Origin: Pseudorhodoferax sp. Leaf265
GTDB taxonomy: Bacteria; Pseudomonadota; Gammaproteobacteria; Burkholderiales; Burkholderiaceae_C
DNA: 64,000 nt
Assembly (NCBI RefSeq): GCF_001422365.1
Contig: NZ_LMMT01000034.1
Span: 64,678-128,677 of the forward strand
Direction of reading: 5' to 3'
This document shows, piece after piece, positions 8,619 through 17,794 of the stretch. The stretch's first letter is position 1. The number at the start of each line of letters is the position of its first letter. Both the position numbers and the translations under genes were made by a program. The notes under the pieces were generated by a model that was not told where the DNA came from, did no database searches, and was given only the letters and a program-made list of their open reading frames with translations.

Positions 8619-8621
8619 CCT
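8611..8621. promoter_or_regulatory. GntR/FCD-type operator, copy 3
   Basis: TGGTTCAACCT, nine-base palindromic core GGTTCAACC, in the divergent gap between the MDR reductase gene (minus) and the Bug receptor operon (plus). It may control both directions; no clear plus-strand promoter was recognised. Confidence 0.65.
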
Positions 8622-8703
8622 ATTGTGGTTGGCCATGATCCTGGTGCGTTCCGGATCTCTGGACCGTTCGCCAGCTTCCCCAACAAAACCGACGGAGACA
8701 CCG

Positions 8704-9675
8704 ATGCCACTTTCGCGCCGCCACACCCTGGCCCTGCTGGGCGCTGCGCCGTTCGCGTCCAGCGCGTGGGCCGACACCAAGTTCCCCGACCGGCCGATCA
8801 AGCTGATCGTGCCGTACCCGCCGGGCGGCCAGACCGATGCCGTGGCACGGGTGTTCGCGCAGAAGGTGGAAGCGGCTCTGGGCCAGCCGCTCATCGTGGA
8901 CAACCGGCCCGGCGCCAACTCGATGATCGGCACGGATGCGGTGGCCCGCTCGCCGGCAGACGGCTACACGCTGCTGTTCAACATGACGGCGCTGGTGACC
9001 AACCCGGTGTTGTTGCCGCAGGTGAACTACGACCCCTTCCGCGACTTCGTGCCGGTGGCGCGGTGCTACGAGATCACCGGCATCTGGGGCGTGCCGCCGC
9101 AAGGCCCCAAGACCCTGGCCGAGTTCGTGCAGCGGGCCAAGGACGCGCCCAAGCCGCTCAGCTTCGGCACGACCGGCCATGCTTCCTCGTCGCACTACTT
9201 CGGCGAGATCCTGGCGCGTGCCGGCGGCTTTGCGTTGAACCATGTGCCCTACAAGGGCGAAGCGCCCATCATTCCCGACCTGATGGCCGGCCGCCTGGAT
9301 GCCGGCGTGGTCTCCGGCTACTCGGCGATGCAGTTCGCCAGGGACGGCCGCATCCGCGTGCTGGCCACCACCGGCACGCAGCGCATCGCCTCGCTGCCGG
9401 ATCTGCCGACCTTCCAGGAGCTGGGCATCGGTGGGTTGGCGCCCGAGTCCTTCGCCGGCGTGTTCGCGCCCGCAAGGACGCCCAAGGCCATCGTCGACCG
9501 GATCGCCGATGCCTTCGCCCAGGCCGGCGCCGCGCCGGACGTGCGCGAGCGCATCGCCGCGTTCGGGCTGCAGCCGCCGACGCCAATCACGCCGGCCCAG
9601 TTCGCGGCGGTGATGCGCAAGTCGCACGACGAGTGGCTGGCGATCAAGAACAGCAGTGCGATCCGCGTGGAATAG
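8704..9675 (+). CDS. Bug-family (TTT) periplasmic solute receptor
   Basis: A 323-residue receptor. The signal peptide MPLSRRHTLALLGAAPFASSAWA has a twin Arg and an AWA cleavage site. The mature start FPDRPIKLIVPYPPGGQTD, the anchor-residue region LIVDNRPGANSMIG and HVPYKGEAPIIPDLMAG are Bug hallmarks. GGAG precedes the ATG. Bug proteins bind carboxylates or amides for tripartite tricarboxylate transporters, but no TctA/TctB genes are present here. It leads the operon with thiolase, the hydratase/dehydrogenase fusion and an SDR, so it probably delivers or senses the acid degraded here. Confidence 0.9.
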   Translation: MPLSRRHTLALLGAAPFASSAWADTKFPDRPIKLIVPYPPGGQTDAVARVFAQKVEAALGQPLIVDNRPGANSMIGTDAVARSPADGYTLLFNMTALVTNPVLLPQVNYDPFRDFVPVARCYEITGIWGVPPQGPKTLAEFVQRAKDAPKPLSFGTTGHASSSHYFGEILARAGGFALNHVPYKGEAPIIPDLMAGRLDAGVVSGYSAMQFARDGRIRVLATTGTQRIASLPDLPTFQELGIGGLAPESFAGVFAPARTPKAIVDRIADAFAQAGAAPDVRERIAAFGLQPPTPITPAQFAAVMRKSHDEWLAIKNSSAIRVE

Positions 9676-9723
9676 CCCCGTGCGCCACCGCTCCCACCTT
9701 TTCACTCCAAGCAACGAGAACCC

Positions 9724-10929
9724 ATGACAGAAGCCATGATCTTCGACGCCGTGCGCACCCCGCGCGGCCGGGGGCGCCCCGACGGTGCGCTGTATGAAGT
9801 CAATCCGGTCAGCCTGCTGGCCGGCCTGATGCAGGAACTGCAGCGCCGCAATGACCTGGACACCGCGCAGGTCGAGGACGCGCTGATCGGTTGCGTGCAG
9901 CCGCATGGGGAGCAGGGCGCCGTGATCGCCAAGATCGCCGCGCTGGCCGCCGGCTGGGACTGGAAGGTGCCCGGCCTGCAGCTGAACCGCTACTGCGGCT
10001 CGGGCCTGGAGGCGGCCAACATCGCGGCGCAGAAGGTGCGCTCGGGTTGGGAAGAGCTGGTGGTGGCGGGAGGCGTGGAGTCGATGTCGCGCATCGCCAT
10101 GGGGGCGGCGCCCAGTGCGCGCGATGCCAATCCGCAGCTGAACTTCCGCATGCAGCCGGTGCCGCAGGGCATCAGCGCCGACCTCATGGCGACACTGGAC
10201 GGCCACACGCGCGCGCAGGTCGATGCGCTGGCGCTGGCCTCGCACCAGCGCGCGGCGCAGGCACGCGCCGAGGGGCGCTTCGCCCGGTCGCTGGTGCCGG
10301 TGAAGGACCTGAACGGCCTGGTGATCCTGGCCGAGGACGAGACCATCCGGCCGGACGCTTCGCTGGACACCCTGGCCCGGCTCAAGCCCTCGTTCGCGGA
10401 CATGGGCGAGATGGGGTTCGACACGCTGGCCCAGTTCCGCTACCCGCAGGTCGAGCGCATCGCCCATGTGCACACCGCCGGCAACTCGTCCGGCATCGTC
10501 GACGGCGCCTCTCTGCTGCTGATCGGCAGCGAAGCCAAGGGCCGCGCGCTCGGCCTCACGCCGCGCGCGCGCTTCGTGTCCGTGGCGGTGACCGGCGCCG
10601 AGCCCACCATCATGCTGGCGGCACCCGCGCCGGTGGCCCGCATGGCGCTGGCCAAGGCCGGCCTGCGCGTGCAGGACATCGACCTGTTCGAGGTCAACGA
10701 GGCGTTCGCCAGCGTCGTGCTGCGCTTCATGCAGGAGATGGACGTGCCGGCCGACCGCGTGAACGTCAACGGCGGCGCGATCGCCATGGGCCATCCGCTC
10801 GGGGCCACCGGCTGCATGCTGGTGGGCACGCTGCTGGACGAACTGGAACGCCGCGGCCTGCAGCGCGGCCTGGTCACGCTGTGCGCCGCCGACGGCATGG
10901 GCGTGGCGACCATCATCGAACGTGTTTGA
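9724..10929 (+). CDS. acetyl-CoA acyltransferase (thiolase)
   Basis: A full-length 401-residue degradative thiolase cleaving 3-oxoacyl-CoA. The acylated Cys is C91 in RYCGSGLEAAN. The active-site His lies in NGGAIAMGHPLGATG and the second catalytic Cys in TLCAADGMGVA. NEAFA is also present. It is the second gene of the plus-strand operon and overlaps the ribosome-binding site of the next gene, indicating translational coupling. Confidence 0.93.
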   Translation: MTEAMIFDAVRTPRGRGRPDGALYEVNPVSLLAGLMQELQRRNDLDTAQVEDALIGCVQPHGEQGAVIAKIAALAAGWDWKVPGLQLNRYCGSGLEAANIAAQKVRSGWEELVVAGGVESMSRIAMGAAPSARDANPQLNFRMQPVPQGISADLMATLDGHTRAQVDALALASHQRAAQARAEGRFARSLVPVKDLNGLVILAEDETIRPDASLDTLARLKPSFADMGEMGFDTLAQFRYPQVERIAHVHTAGNSSGIVDGASLLLIGSEAKGRALGLTPRARFVSVAVTGAEPTIMLAAPAPVARMALAKAGLRVQDIDLFEVNEAFASVVLRFMQEMDVPADRVNVNGGAIAMGHPLGATGCMLVGTLLDELERRGLQRGLVTLCAADGMGVATIIERV

Positions 10930-10939
10930 GGAATCCTCC

Positions 10940-13090
10940 GTGACCGAACCCACCGCCATCACCTACCGCAAGGACGACGACCGCATCGTCACGCTCACCA
11001 TCGACATGCCCGGGCAGTCCGCGAACACGATGAACGGCGCGTTCCGCGATGCCTATGCCGGCGCGGTCGAGCGCCTGGAGGCCGAGCGCGAGAGCATCGC
11101 CGGCGTCATCCTGACCTCGGCCAAGAAGACCTTCTTCGCCGGTGGCGACCTGAACAGCCTGCTGGCGGCCCGGCCCGAGGACGCCGCCGCGCTGTTCGAG
11201 CGGGCCGAAGGCATGAAGGCGCTGATGCGCCGGCTCGAGAAGCTGGGGCGTCCCGTGGTCGCGGCCATCAACGGCACGGCGCTGGGCGGGGGCTTCGAGC
11301 TGTGCCTGGCCTGCCATGCCCGCTTCGTGGTCGACGACGCCCAGCTGCTGCTGGGCCTGCCCGAAGCCAGCCTGGGGCTGCTGCCGGGTGCGGGCGGCGT
11401 CGTGCGCACGGTGCGCATGCTGGGCCTGCAGGCGGCCATGCCGTTGCTGGTCGATGGCACGACCTTCGGCCCCGCGCGCGCGCTCGAGCTCAAGCTGGTG
11501 GACGGCGTGGCGCCGGACATGGACGCGGTGCTGGCGCTGGCGCGGGACTGGATCGCCGCCAACCCGGAGCCGCTGCAGCCCTGGGACCGCAAGGGCTTGC
11601 GCATCCCGGGCGCCACGGACCGGTCGCCAGCGCCGCTGGCCTGGCTGCGCACGGCGCCCGTGCTGCAGATGAAGAAGCAGCGCGGCCTGTACCCGGCACC
11701 TGAGGCGGCCATGTCGGCGGCCATCGAGGGTGCGACGGTGGACTTCGACACGGCATCACGCATCGAGAGCCGCTACCTCGTTCACCTGGCCACGCATCCG
11801 GTCGCCAAGAACCTGATCACCACCTTCTTCTTCCAGACCAACGAGATCAAGTCGGGCAAGGGGCGGCCCGCTGGCGTGGCGCCGGCGCGGTTCGCCCGCA
11901 TCGGCATCCTGGGCGCGGGCTTGATGGGCTCGGGTATCGCGCAGGTCTGCGCCCAGCGCGGGCTGCAGGCGGTCCTGAAGGACGCCACGCTGGAAGGCGC
12001 GCAGGCCGGCAAGGCCCGGGTCGAAAAAGCACTGGCCGGGCGCGTGGAGAAGGGCGCGCTGAGCGCCGAGCGCATGCAGCGCACGCTGGCCGCCATCACG
12101 CCGGCCGGCACGGCCGCGGACCTGGCGGGTTGCGACCTGATCGTGGAGGCGGTGTTCGAGCAGCGGGAACTCAAGGCCGCCGTCACGCGGGAAGCCGAGC
12201 CGCAGCTCGCGCCCGGCGGCATCTTCGCGTCCAACACGTCGACCTTGCCGATCAGCGGCCTGGCGCAGGCGTCGGCCCGGCCGGGGAACTTCATCGGGCT
12301 GCACTTCTTCTCGCCGGTGGACCGCATGGCGCTGGTGGAGATCATCAAGGGCGCGCGGACATCGCCCGAGACGCTGGCGCGCGCCTACGACTTCGTGCAG
12401 CAGCTGGGCAAGACGCCCATCGTCGTCAACGACAGCCGCGGCTTCTTCACGAGCCGCGTGTTCGGCACCTTCACCAAAGAAGGCGCGGCCCTGCTGGCCG
12501 AAGGGGTGCCGGCGGCCGAGATCGAGAACGGCGCGCTCAGCGTCGGCATGCCCGTGGGGCCGCTGGCCGTGATGGACGAAACCTCGATGGCCCTGTCCTG
12601 GTCGGTGCGCCAGCAGACGATTGCCGACCTGCAGGCCGCGGGCGAGGCCGTGCCTCAGCATGCGGGCTGGGCCGTGATCGAGAGAATGGTCGCGCTGGGC
12701 CGGCCGGGGCGCGCGGGCGGCGGCGGCTACTACGACTATCCCGAGGGCGGCCGCAAGCAGTTGTGGCCGGGCTTGGCAGAGCAGTTCCCCGCTGGCGGCC
12801 AGGCGGTGCCCACTGCGGACCTGCGCGACCGGCTGCTCTACGTGCAGGCCATCGAGTCGGTCCGCTGCATGGAGGAGGGCGTGATCGCGGCGGCGCGCGA
12901 CGCCAACATCGGTTCGGTTCTCGGCATCGGCTTTCCGCGCTGGACCGGCGGCACGCTGCAGTACATCAACAGCGTGGGGCTGCGGGCCTTCGTGCGGCGC
13001 AGCAGCGAGCTGGCGCAGCGCTACGGCGAACGGTTCCAGCCGCCCGCGCTGCTGGTCGACATGGCCGAGCGGCAGCAGCTGTTCGCCTGA
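10940..13090 (+). CDS. enoyl-CoA hydratase / 3-hydroxyacyl-CoA dehydrogenase fusion (FadJ/FadB-like)
   Basis: A 716-residue bifunctional beta-oxidation enzyme. The N-terminal crotonase domain has KKTFFAGGDLNSL, LGGGFELCLAC and GLPEASLGLLPGAGG. The NAD-binding domain starts near residue 324 with GAGLMGSGIAQ, and the catalytic His lies in LHFFSPVDRMALVEII. A C-terminal helical domain follows. The start is taken as GTG at VTEPTAIT because GAGGA, overlapping the thiolase stop, stands 7 nt before it; an upstream GTG (10922) is possible. Together with the thiolase it completes a hydration-oxidation-thiolysis sequence. Confidence 0.92.
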   Translation: MTEPTAITYRKDDDRIVTLTIDMPGQSANTMNGAFRDAYAGAVERLEAERESIAGVILTSAKKTFFAGGDLNSLLAARPEDAAALFERAEGMKALMRRLEKLGRPVVAAINGTALGGGFELCLACHARFVVDDAQLLLGLPEASLGLLPGAGGVVRTVRMLGLQAAMPLLVDGTTFGPARALELKLVDGVAPDMDAVLALARDWIAANPEPLQPWDRKGLRIPGATDRSPAPLAWLRTAPVLQMKKQRGLYPAPEAAMSAAIEGATVDFDTASRIESRYLVHLATHPVAKNLITTFFFQTNEIKSGKGRPAGVAPARFARIGILGAGLMGSGIAQVCAQRGLQAVLKDATLEGAQAGKARVEKALAGRVEKGALSAERMQRTLAAITPAGTAADLAGCDLIVEAVFEQRELKAAVTREAEPQLAPGGIFASNTSTLPISGLAQASARPGNFIGLHFFSPVDRMALVEIIKGARTSPETLARAYDFVQQLGKTPIVVNDSRGFFTSRVFGTFTKEGAALLAEGVPAAEIENGALSVGMPVGPLAVMDETSMALSWSVRQQTIADLQAAGEAVPQHAGWAVIERMVALGRPGRAGGGGYYDYPEGGRKQLWPGLAEQFPAGGQAVPTADLRDRLLYVQAIESVRCMEEGVIAAARDANIGSVLGIGFPRWTGGTLQYINSVGLRAFVRRSSELAQRYGERFQPPALLVDMAERQQLFA

Positions 13091-13102
13091 CGGGAGCCCC
13101 GC

Positions 13103-13933
13103 ATGCAACGCTCCGACCGTGCCAGCACGTTCGCGCCGGACCTGCTGCGCGGCAAGGTGGCCGTGGTGGCCGGGGCCTCGGGCGGCATCAACCTGGGCAT
13201 CGCCCAGGCGCTGGCGCATTCCGGCTGCGCCGTCGTCGTGCTGAGCCGAGACCAGGGCCGCATCGATGCCGCGGCCCGCAGCATCGTGGCGCTCGGCGGC
13301 CGCGCGCTCGGCTGCGCGGCCGACGTGCGCGACTTCGACGCGGTGGACGCGGTGTTCCGCACGGCGGTGCAGACCTACGGGCCGGTGGACATCGTGGTCT
13401 CGGGCGCGGCCGGCAACTTCCATGCGCCGGCGGCCCATCTCTCGGCCAACGGCTTCAAGACCGTGATCGACATCGACCTGATCGGCGGCTTCAACGTGCT
13501 GCGCGCGGCCTTCCCGCACCTGCGCAAGCCGGGGGCCTCGCTGCTGTCGGTCACCGCGCCGGGTGCGGTGCGGCCGAGCCTGTTCCAGGTGCACGCCAAC
13601 GCGGCCAAGGCCGGCATCAACATGATGACGCAATGCCTGGCGATGGAGTGGGGCCCGGCCGGCGTGCGCGTGAATGCGGTCTCGCCCGGCCCGATCGCCG
13701 GCACCGAGGGCATGGCGCGGCTGGCGTCCACGCCCGAACGGGAACAGGCCATCAAGTCGCGGCTGGCGCTGCGCGACTACGGCCGGATCGAGGACATCGC
13801 GCAGACCGCGCTGTTCCTGTGCAGCGACGCGGCCCGCTACATCACCGGCAGCATCGTCGACTGCGATGGCGGCTCGGTGCTGGGCGATGCGTCGGGCGAC
13901 GCGCTGAGCGCGCCGCCTGCGCGCGCGGGCTGA
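13103..13933 (+). CDS. SDR, peroxisomal-type 2,4-dienoyl-CoA reductase-like
   Basis: A 276-residue SDR with GASGGINLGIAQAL at the cofactor site. The usual YxxxK active site reads FQVHANAAKAGIN: Lys is kept but His stands where Tyr is expected. This pattern, with LAMEWGPAGVRVNAVSPGPI and GTEGMARLA, matches the peroxisomal dienoyl-CoA reductase subgroup, which also lacks the canonical Tyr. It would reduce 2,4-dienoyl-CoA with NADPH, implying that unsaturated or ring-derived intermediates are handled. It is the last gene of the plus-strand operon, 12 bp after the fusion gene. Confidence 0.82.
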   Translation: MQRSDRASTFAPDLLRGKVAVVAGASGGINLGIAQALAHSGCAVVVLSRDQGRIDAAARSIVALGGRALGCAADVRDFDAVDAVFRTAVQTYGPVDIVVSGAAGNFHAPAAHLSANGFKTVIDIDLIGGFNVLRAAFPHLRKPGASLLSVTAPGAVRPSLFQVHANAAKAGINMMTQCLAMEWGPAGVRVNAVSPGPIAGTEGMARLASTPEREQAIKSRLALRDYGRIEDIAQTALFLCSDAARYITGSIVDCDGGSVLGDASGDALSAPPARAG

Positions 13934-13952
13934 TCAGCGGCGCGGCGCGCGA

Positions 13953-15110
13953 TCAGGCCAGCCGCTTCTCCATCTCGCGCGCGATCAGCTCCTTCATGAT
14001 CTCGTTGGTGCCCGCCAGGATGCGGTGCACGCGCACGTTCTGGTAGAGCCGCGCGATCGGGTACTCGGTCATGTAGCCGGCGCCGCCGTGCAGCTGCAGG
14101 CATTCGTCCACCACCTTGCCGCAGGCCTCGGTGACCCACCACTTGGCCATGGCCGCCGTGGCGGGCGAGAGCTGGCCGGCCAGCAGGCGGCCAGCGCAGT
14201 CGTCAATGAAGGCGCCGGCCAGGTGTGCCTGGGTTTCGCACTCGGCCAGCTTGAAGCGCGTGTTCTGCATGGAGAGCAGCGGCTGGCCGAACACCTTGCG
14301 GTCGGCGGTGAACTGCAGCGTGTCCTCGATCGCACGTTCCATGCAGGCCAGCGACATCAGCGCGGTGATGATGCGTTCGCGCGCCAGCTCCTTCATCAAC
14401 TGCCGAAAGCCCTGGCCCTCCTCGGGGCCGAGCAGGTTCTCGCACGGCACGCGCATGCCGTCGAAGAACAGCTCGCAGGTGTCCTGCGAATGCATGCCGA
14501 TCTTGTGCAGCGGCTGGCCGCGGCGGAACCCCGTGACCTGCTCGGTCTCGACCACGATGATGGACACGCCGCGCGCGCCCTGGGCCGGGTCGGTCTTGGC
14601 CACCAGGCAGATCAGGTTGGCGCTGCCGCCGTTCGTGATGTAGGTCTTGCCGCCGTCCACGACATAGTGGTCGCCGTCGCGCAGCGCCCGGGTCTGGATG
14701 GCCTGCAGGTCGGTGCCGGTGCCCGGCTCGGTCATGGCCAGGCCGCCGATGAGTTCGCCGGTGGCCATCTTGGGCAGCCATTTGCGCTTCTGGGCCTCGC
14801 TCGCGAAGTTCTCGATGTAATGCGCGACGATGCCGCTGTGCAGCGAGTTGCCCAGGCCGCCCGCGATGGCGCGCGCCTGCTCGGAGAAGATCACGGCTTC
14901 GTGCAGGAAGTTGCCGCCGCCGCCGCCGTATTCCTCCGAGATGCCCGGGCACAGCAGGCCGGCGGCGCCGGCCTTGTACCAGACCTCGCGGTCCACATGC
15001 TGCTGGGCGCTCCAGCGGGCTTCGTGCGGCACCAGTTCGGTGTCGTAGAACCGCCGCGCGCTGTCGCGCAGCGATTCGAGTTCGGCGTTCATCCAGTGCG
15101 GTTGGTGCAT
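13953..15110 (-). CDS. acyl-CoA dehydrogenase, long-chain type
   Basis: A 385-residue dehydrogenase with LAMTEPGTGTDLQAIQT (FAD site), RKVFGQPLLSMQNTRFKLAEC and QLHGGAGYMTEYPIARLYQN. The C-terminal motif reads ILAGTNEIMKELIARE, with Ala at the medium-chain Glu position. In the long-chain group the base is a Glu in helix G, and ACMERAIEDT offers that residue. The start MHQPHWMNAEL was chosen; MNAEL six codons later is possible. It follows the nitroreductase gene at 58 bp and is convergent with the SDR gene. Confidence 0.9.
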   Translation of the reverse strand: MHQPHWMNAELESLRDSARRFYDTELVPHEARWSAQQHVDREVWYKAGAAGLLCPGISEEYGGGGGNFLHEAVIFSEQARAIAGGLGNSLHSGIVAHYIENFASEAQKRKWLPKMATGELIGGLAMTEPGTGTDLQAIQTRALRDGDHYVVDGGKTYITNGGSANLICLVAKTDPAQGARGVSIIVVETEQVTGFRRGQPLHKIGMHSQDTCELFFDGMRVPCENLLGPEEGQGFRQLMKELARERIITALMSLACMERAIEDTLQFTADRKVFGQPLLSMQNTRFKLAECETQAHLAGAFIDDCAGRLLAGQLSPATAAMAKWWVTEACGKVVDECLQLHGGAGYMTEYPIARLYQNVRVHRILAGTNEIMKELIAREMEKRLA

Positions 15111-15168
15111 GCTGGGTTCGTCTCTCGGGGAAGGGTGGGTTGGGGAGGGTTGCGTCGGCCGTGCCGGC

Positions 15169-15855
15169 TCATCCGGCCCACTGCACGGCATCGGCCAGCG
15201 GTGCGCGGCTGGTGCGAAAGCCGTTGGCCGGATGCGCCGCGTCGGCAAAGCCGAAGGAGATGCCGCAGACCAGGCGCCGGCTGTCGGGCAGCCCGAAGTG
15301 CGCGCGCACGAGCGGGCCGCGCGCGGCCAGCGCGGCCTGCGCGATGGTGGCGATGCCCAGGCTGGTGGCGGCCAGCAGGAAGTTGGCCACATAGGCGCCG
15401 CAGTCCACCGCGCCATAGAGGCCGAGGGCCTCGTCGGTGGTGACGATCGCGACATGCGGTGCGCCGAACAGCCGGAAGTTCTCCGTCGCCTGCCGCGCCG
15501 ATGCCTCGCGGTCGCCGCGTGCGATGCCCACGCTGTCGTACAGCGCAAGGCCGCATTCGCGGCGGCGCTGCTGGTAGACGCCCTGGTACTCGCGTGGCCA
15601 GGGGAAGTCGGGCGAGGGCGGTGCGCCCGCGTTCTCGAGCAGCAGCTGCCGAAAGCGCTCGGTTGCCTGGCTGCTGGTGACGACCACCTGCCAGGGCTGG
15701 GCGTTGCACCACGAGGCGCTGCGCTGCGCCAGGGCCAGCATGCGCTCGATGGTGGCGCGGGGGACCGCATCCGGACGGAACCGCCGGCAGCTGTGGCGCC
15801 GGGCGAGCAGGTCTTCTAGGGGCGCACTCTCGTGCGCCGGGGAGGTGGAGTCCAT
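15169..15855 (-). CDS. nitroreductase-family flavoprotein (BluB-like group)
   Basis: A 228-residue nitroreductase-fold protein: RRHSCRRFRPDAVPRATIERML at the N terminus (FMN phosphate-binding arginines), SWCNAQPWQVVV, and GAYVANFLLAATSLGIATIAQ near the C terminus. These enzymes use FMN and NAD(P)H to reduce nitro groups, quinones or, in some cases, enoyl substrates. The substrate here is unknown. It is the first gene of a minus-strand pair with the long-chain-type dehydrogenase, and its promoter region holds a GntR operator. Confidence 0.82.
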   Translation of the reverse strand: MDSTSPAHESAPLEDLLARRHSCRRFRPDAVPRATIERMLALAQRSASWCNAQPWQVVVTSSQATERFRQLLLENAGAPPSPDFPWPREYQGVYQQRRRECGLALYDSVGIARGDREASARQATENFRLFGAPHVAIVTTDEALGLYGAVDCGAYVANFLLAATSLGIATIAQAALAARGPLVRAHFGLPDSRRLVCGISFGFADAAHPANGFRTSRAPLADAVQWAG

Positions 15856-15899
15856 CGATCAGGCCAGGGTCGTTGCGGAACAGTGGTCGATCATATAAA

Positions 15900-15910
15900 A
15901 GGTTGAACCA
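15900..15910. promoter_or_regulatory. GntR/FCD-type operator, copy 4
   Basis: AGGTTGAACCA, core GGTTGAACC, 45 bp before the nitroreductase start. On the minus strand it is followed by TTTTATATGAT, a plausible -10 region, so the site would lie between the promoter elements. Confidence 0.62.
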
Positions 15911-16002
15911 ACATGGAAGCATGTGGCGCGCCGGCTGGCCGCCGTGCCATCCAGGGTCTGCGCCGGATGCAACGCAACGCCGAACCGTGCTAGTATTTCA
16001 AA

Positions 16003-16013
16003 TGGTTGAACCA
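16003..16013. promoter_or_regulatory. GntR/FCD-type operator, copy 5
   Basis: TGGTTGAACCA, a full TGGTNNNACCA match, 72 bp before the second ligase gene. It lies next to an AT-rich tract (AAAATATATAC) that may hold the plus-strand -10 box. It shares the divergent gap with copy 4, about 103 bp away. Confidence 0.65.
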
Positions 16014-16085
16014 AAATATATACGGCTGCGGGCAAAGCTTGGGTTCGCAGCTTCCCGAGACCCCCGCATTTCTTGACGACGAGAC

Positions 16086-17630
16086 ATGACCCACCCCTCC
16101 ATCGTTGCCCGCAACCACCCCGACAAAGCCGCCGTCGTCATGGCCGGCACCGGTGCCACGCTGCGCTTCGCCGAACTCGTGGCGCGCGCCAACCAGGGCG
16201 CGCACCTGATGCGCGCGCTCGGGCTGAAGCCCGGCGACCACCTCGCCGTGCTGATGGAGAACCACATCCGCTTCTACGAGGTCTACTGGGCCGCGATGAG
16301 CGCGGGCCTGTACTTCACGCCGATCAGCACGCACCTCAGCGCGGCAGAGGCGGCCTACATCGCCAACGACTGCGGCGCCCGGATGCTGGTGTCGTCGGCG
16401 GCGATGCGCGAGGTCGCGCAGCAGATGCCGGCGCTGTGCCCCGGCGTGCAGATGTTCTTTGCGGTGGATGCGGCCTTCGGCCCGTTCGCGCGGTGGGAGG
16501 AGGCCATCGCGTCCCGGCCGACCACCGCGATCGCCGACGAGGTCGGCGGCCACAACATGCTGTATTCGTCGGGCACGACCGGCCAGCCCAAGGGCATCAA
16601 GGTGCCGTTCGCCAACAACCCGATCGGGGCGATGGTGCCCATCATGGCGCAGTTCGCACGCACGCTGGGCTACGACGCGGACACGGTCTACCTGTCGCCC
16701 GCCCCGCTGTACCACGCGGCGCCGCTGGGCTTCAGCACGGCGGTGCAGCGCATGGGCGGCACGGTGGTGGTGATGGAGAAGTTCGATCCCGAAACCTTCC
16801 TGTCGCTGGTCGAGCGGCACCGCGTGACGCACACGCAGGTGGTGCCGACGATGTTCGTGCGCATGCTGAAGCTGCCGGACGCGGTGCGGGCGCGGTACGA
16901 CCTGTCTTCGCTCCGGTGCGCGCTGCACGCGGCGGCCCCGTGCCCGGTCGACGTCAAGCAGCAGATGATCGACTGGTGGGGGCCGTGCATCGTCGAGCAG
17001 TACAGCGGCTCGGAAGGCTCGGGCTGCACCTTCATCACGTCCGCCGAATGGCTGTCGCACCCCGGCTCGGTGGGCAAGGCGCTGCTCAACACGGTCCGCA
17101 TCGTCGGCGATGACGGCCAGCTGCAACCGCCGGGCGTGCCGGGCACGATCTACTTCGAGGGGAGCCGCCGTTTCACGTACCACAACGACCCAGGCAAGAC
17201 GGAGGGTGTGTTCAACGACAAGGGCTGGTCCACGCTGGGCGACGTCGGCTACCTGGACGATGACGGCTACCTGTACCTCACCGACCGCAAGGCCTACATG
17301 ATCATCTCGGGCGGCGTGAACATCTACCCGCAGGAGGCCGAGGGCGTGCTGACGCTGCACCCGAAGGTGGTCGACGTGGCGGTGTTCGGCGTGCCCAACG
17401 CCGAGTTCGGCGAAGAGGTCAAGGCCGTGGTGCAGCCGCTGGACGTGGCCGAGGCCGGTCCGGCGCTGGAGGCCGAACTGATCGCCTACTGCCGCGCGCG
17501 CCTGGCCGCGCTGAAGTGCCCGCGCAGCATCGACTTCGAGGCACAACTGCCGCGCCAGGACAACGGCAAGCTCTACAAGCGCCTGCTGCGCGACCGCTAC
17601 TGGGCTGGCCGCAGCAGCCGGCTGGTCTGA
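16086..17630 (+). CDS. AMP-forming acyl-CoA ligase
   Basis: A 514-residue ANL enzyme. Motifs are YSSGTTGQPKGIK, EQYSGSEGSG, GDVGYLDDDGYLYLTDRKAY and, at the C terminus, PRQDNGKLYKRLLRDRYW with the catalytic lysine. It is a diverged paralogue of the ligase at 1023-2552; the central text VVPTMFVRMLKLP / VMVPTMFVRLLKLP is nearly shared. It leads the plus-strand set with an SDR, an ACAD10/11-type dehydrogenase and a kinase, as LvaE does in levulinate operons. The acid substrate is not known. Confidence 0.92.
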   Translation: MTHPSIVARNHPDKAAVVMAGTGATLRFAELVARANQGAHLMRALGLKPGDHLAVLMENHIRFYEVYWAAMSAGLYFTPISTHLSAAEAAYIANDCGARMLVSSAAMREVAQQMPALCPGVQMFFAVDAAFGPFARWEEAIASRPTTAIADEVGGHNMLYSSGTTGQPKGIKVPFANNPIGAMVPIMAQFARTLGYDADTVYLSPAPLYHAAPLGFSTAVQRMGGTVVVMEKFDPETFLSLVERHRVTHTQVVPTMFVRMLKLPDAVRARYDLSSLRCALHAAAPCPVDVKQQMIDWWGPCIVEQYSGSEGSGCTFITSAEWLSHPGSVGKALLNTVRIVGDDGQLQPPGVPGTIYFEGSRRFTYHNDPGKTEGVFNDKGWSTLGDVGYLDDDGYLYLTDRKAYMIISGGVNIYPQEAEGVLTLHPKVVDVAVFGVPNAEFGEEVKAVVQPLDVAEAGPALEAELIAYCRARLAALKCPRSIDFEAQLPRQDNGKLYKRLLRDRYWAGRSSRLV

Positions 17631-17794
17631 ACGGGGCGCACGGTGCCTGCCATCCCGAGCCATCGCCTTTCCGGGTGGCCGGCCGCTGGCATGGCCGCCG
17701 GCGCCATGACGGTGCGCTTTCTCCCCGCTCGCAGACGGGCCGAGGTCCGTAGCCGGACGACGGCGGCTGCGCCATCTATTTCCAGGAGACAGAC

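Noticed and set aside
11756-13633. Long minus-strand frame opposite the FadJ-like fusion and SDR genes
   Set aside because: No recognisable motif and low-complexity His/Arg/Gly content; the plus-strand frames encode complete enzymes with catalytic residues.
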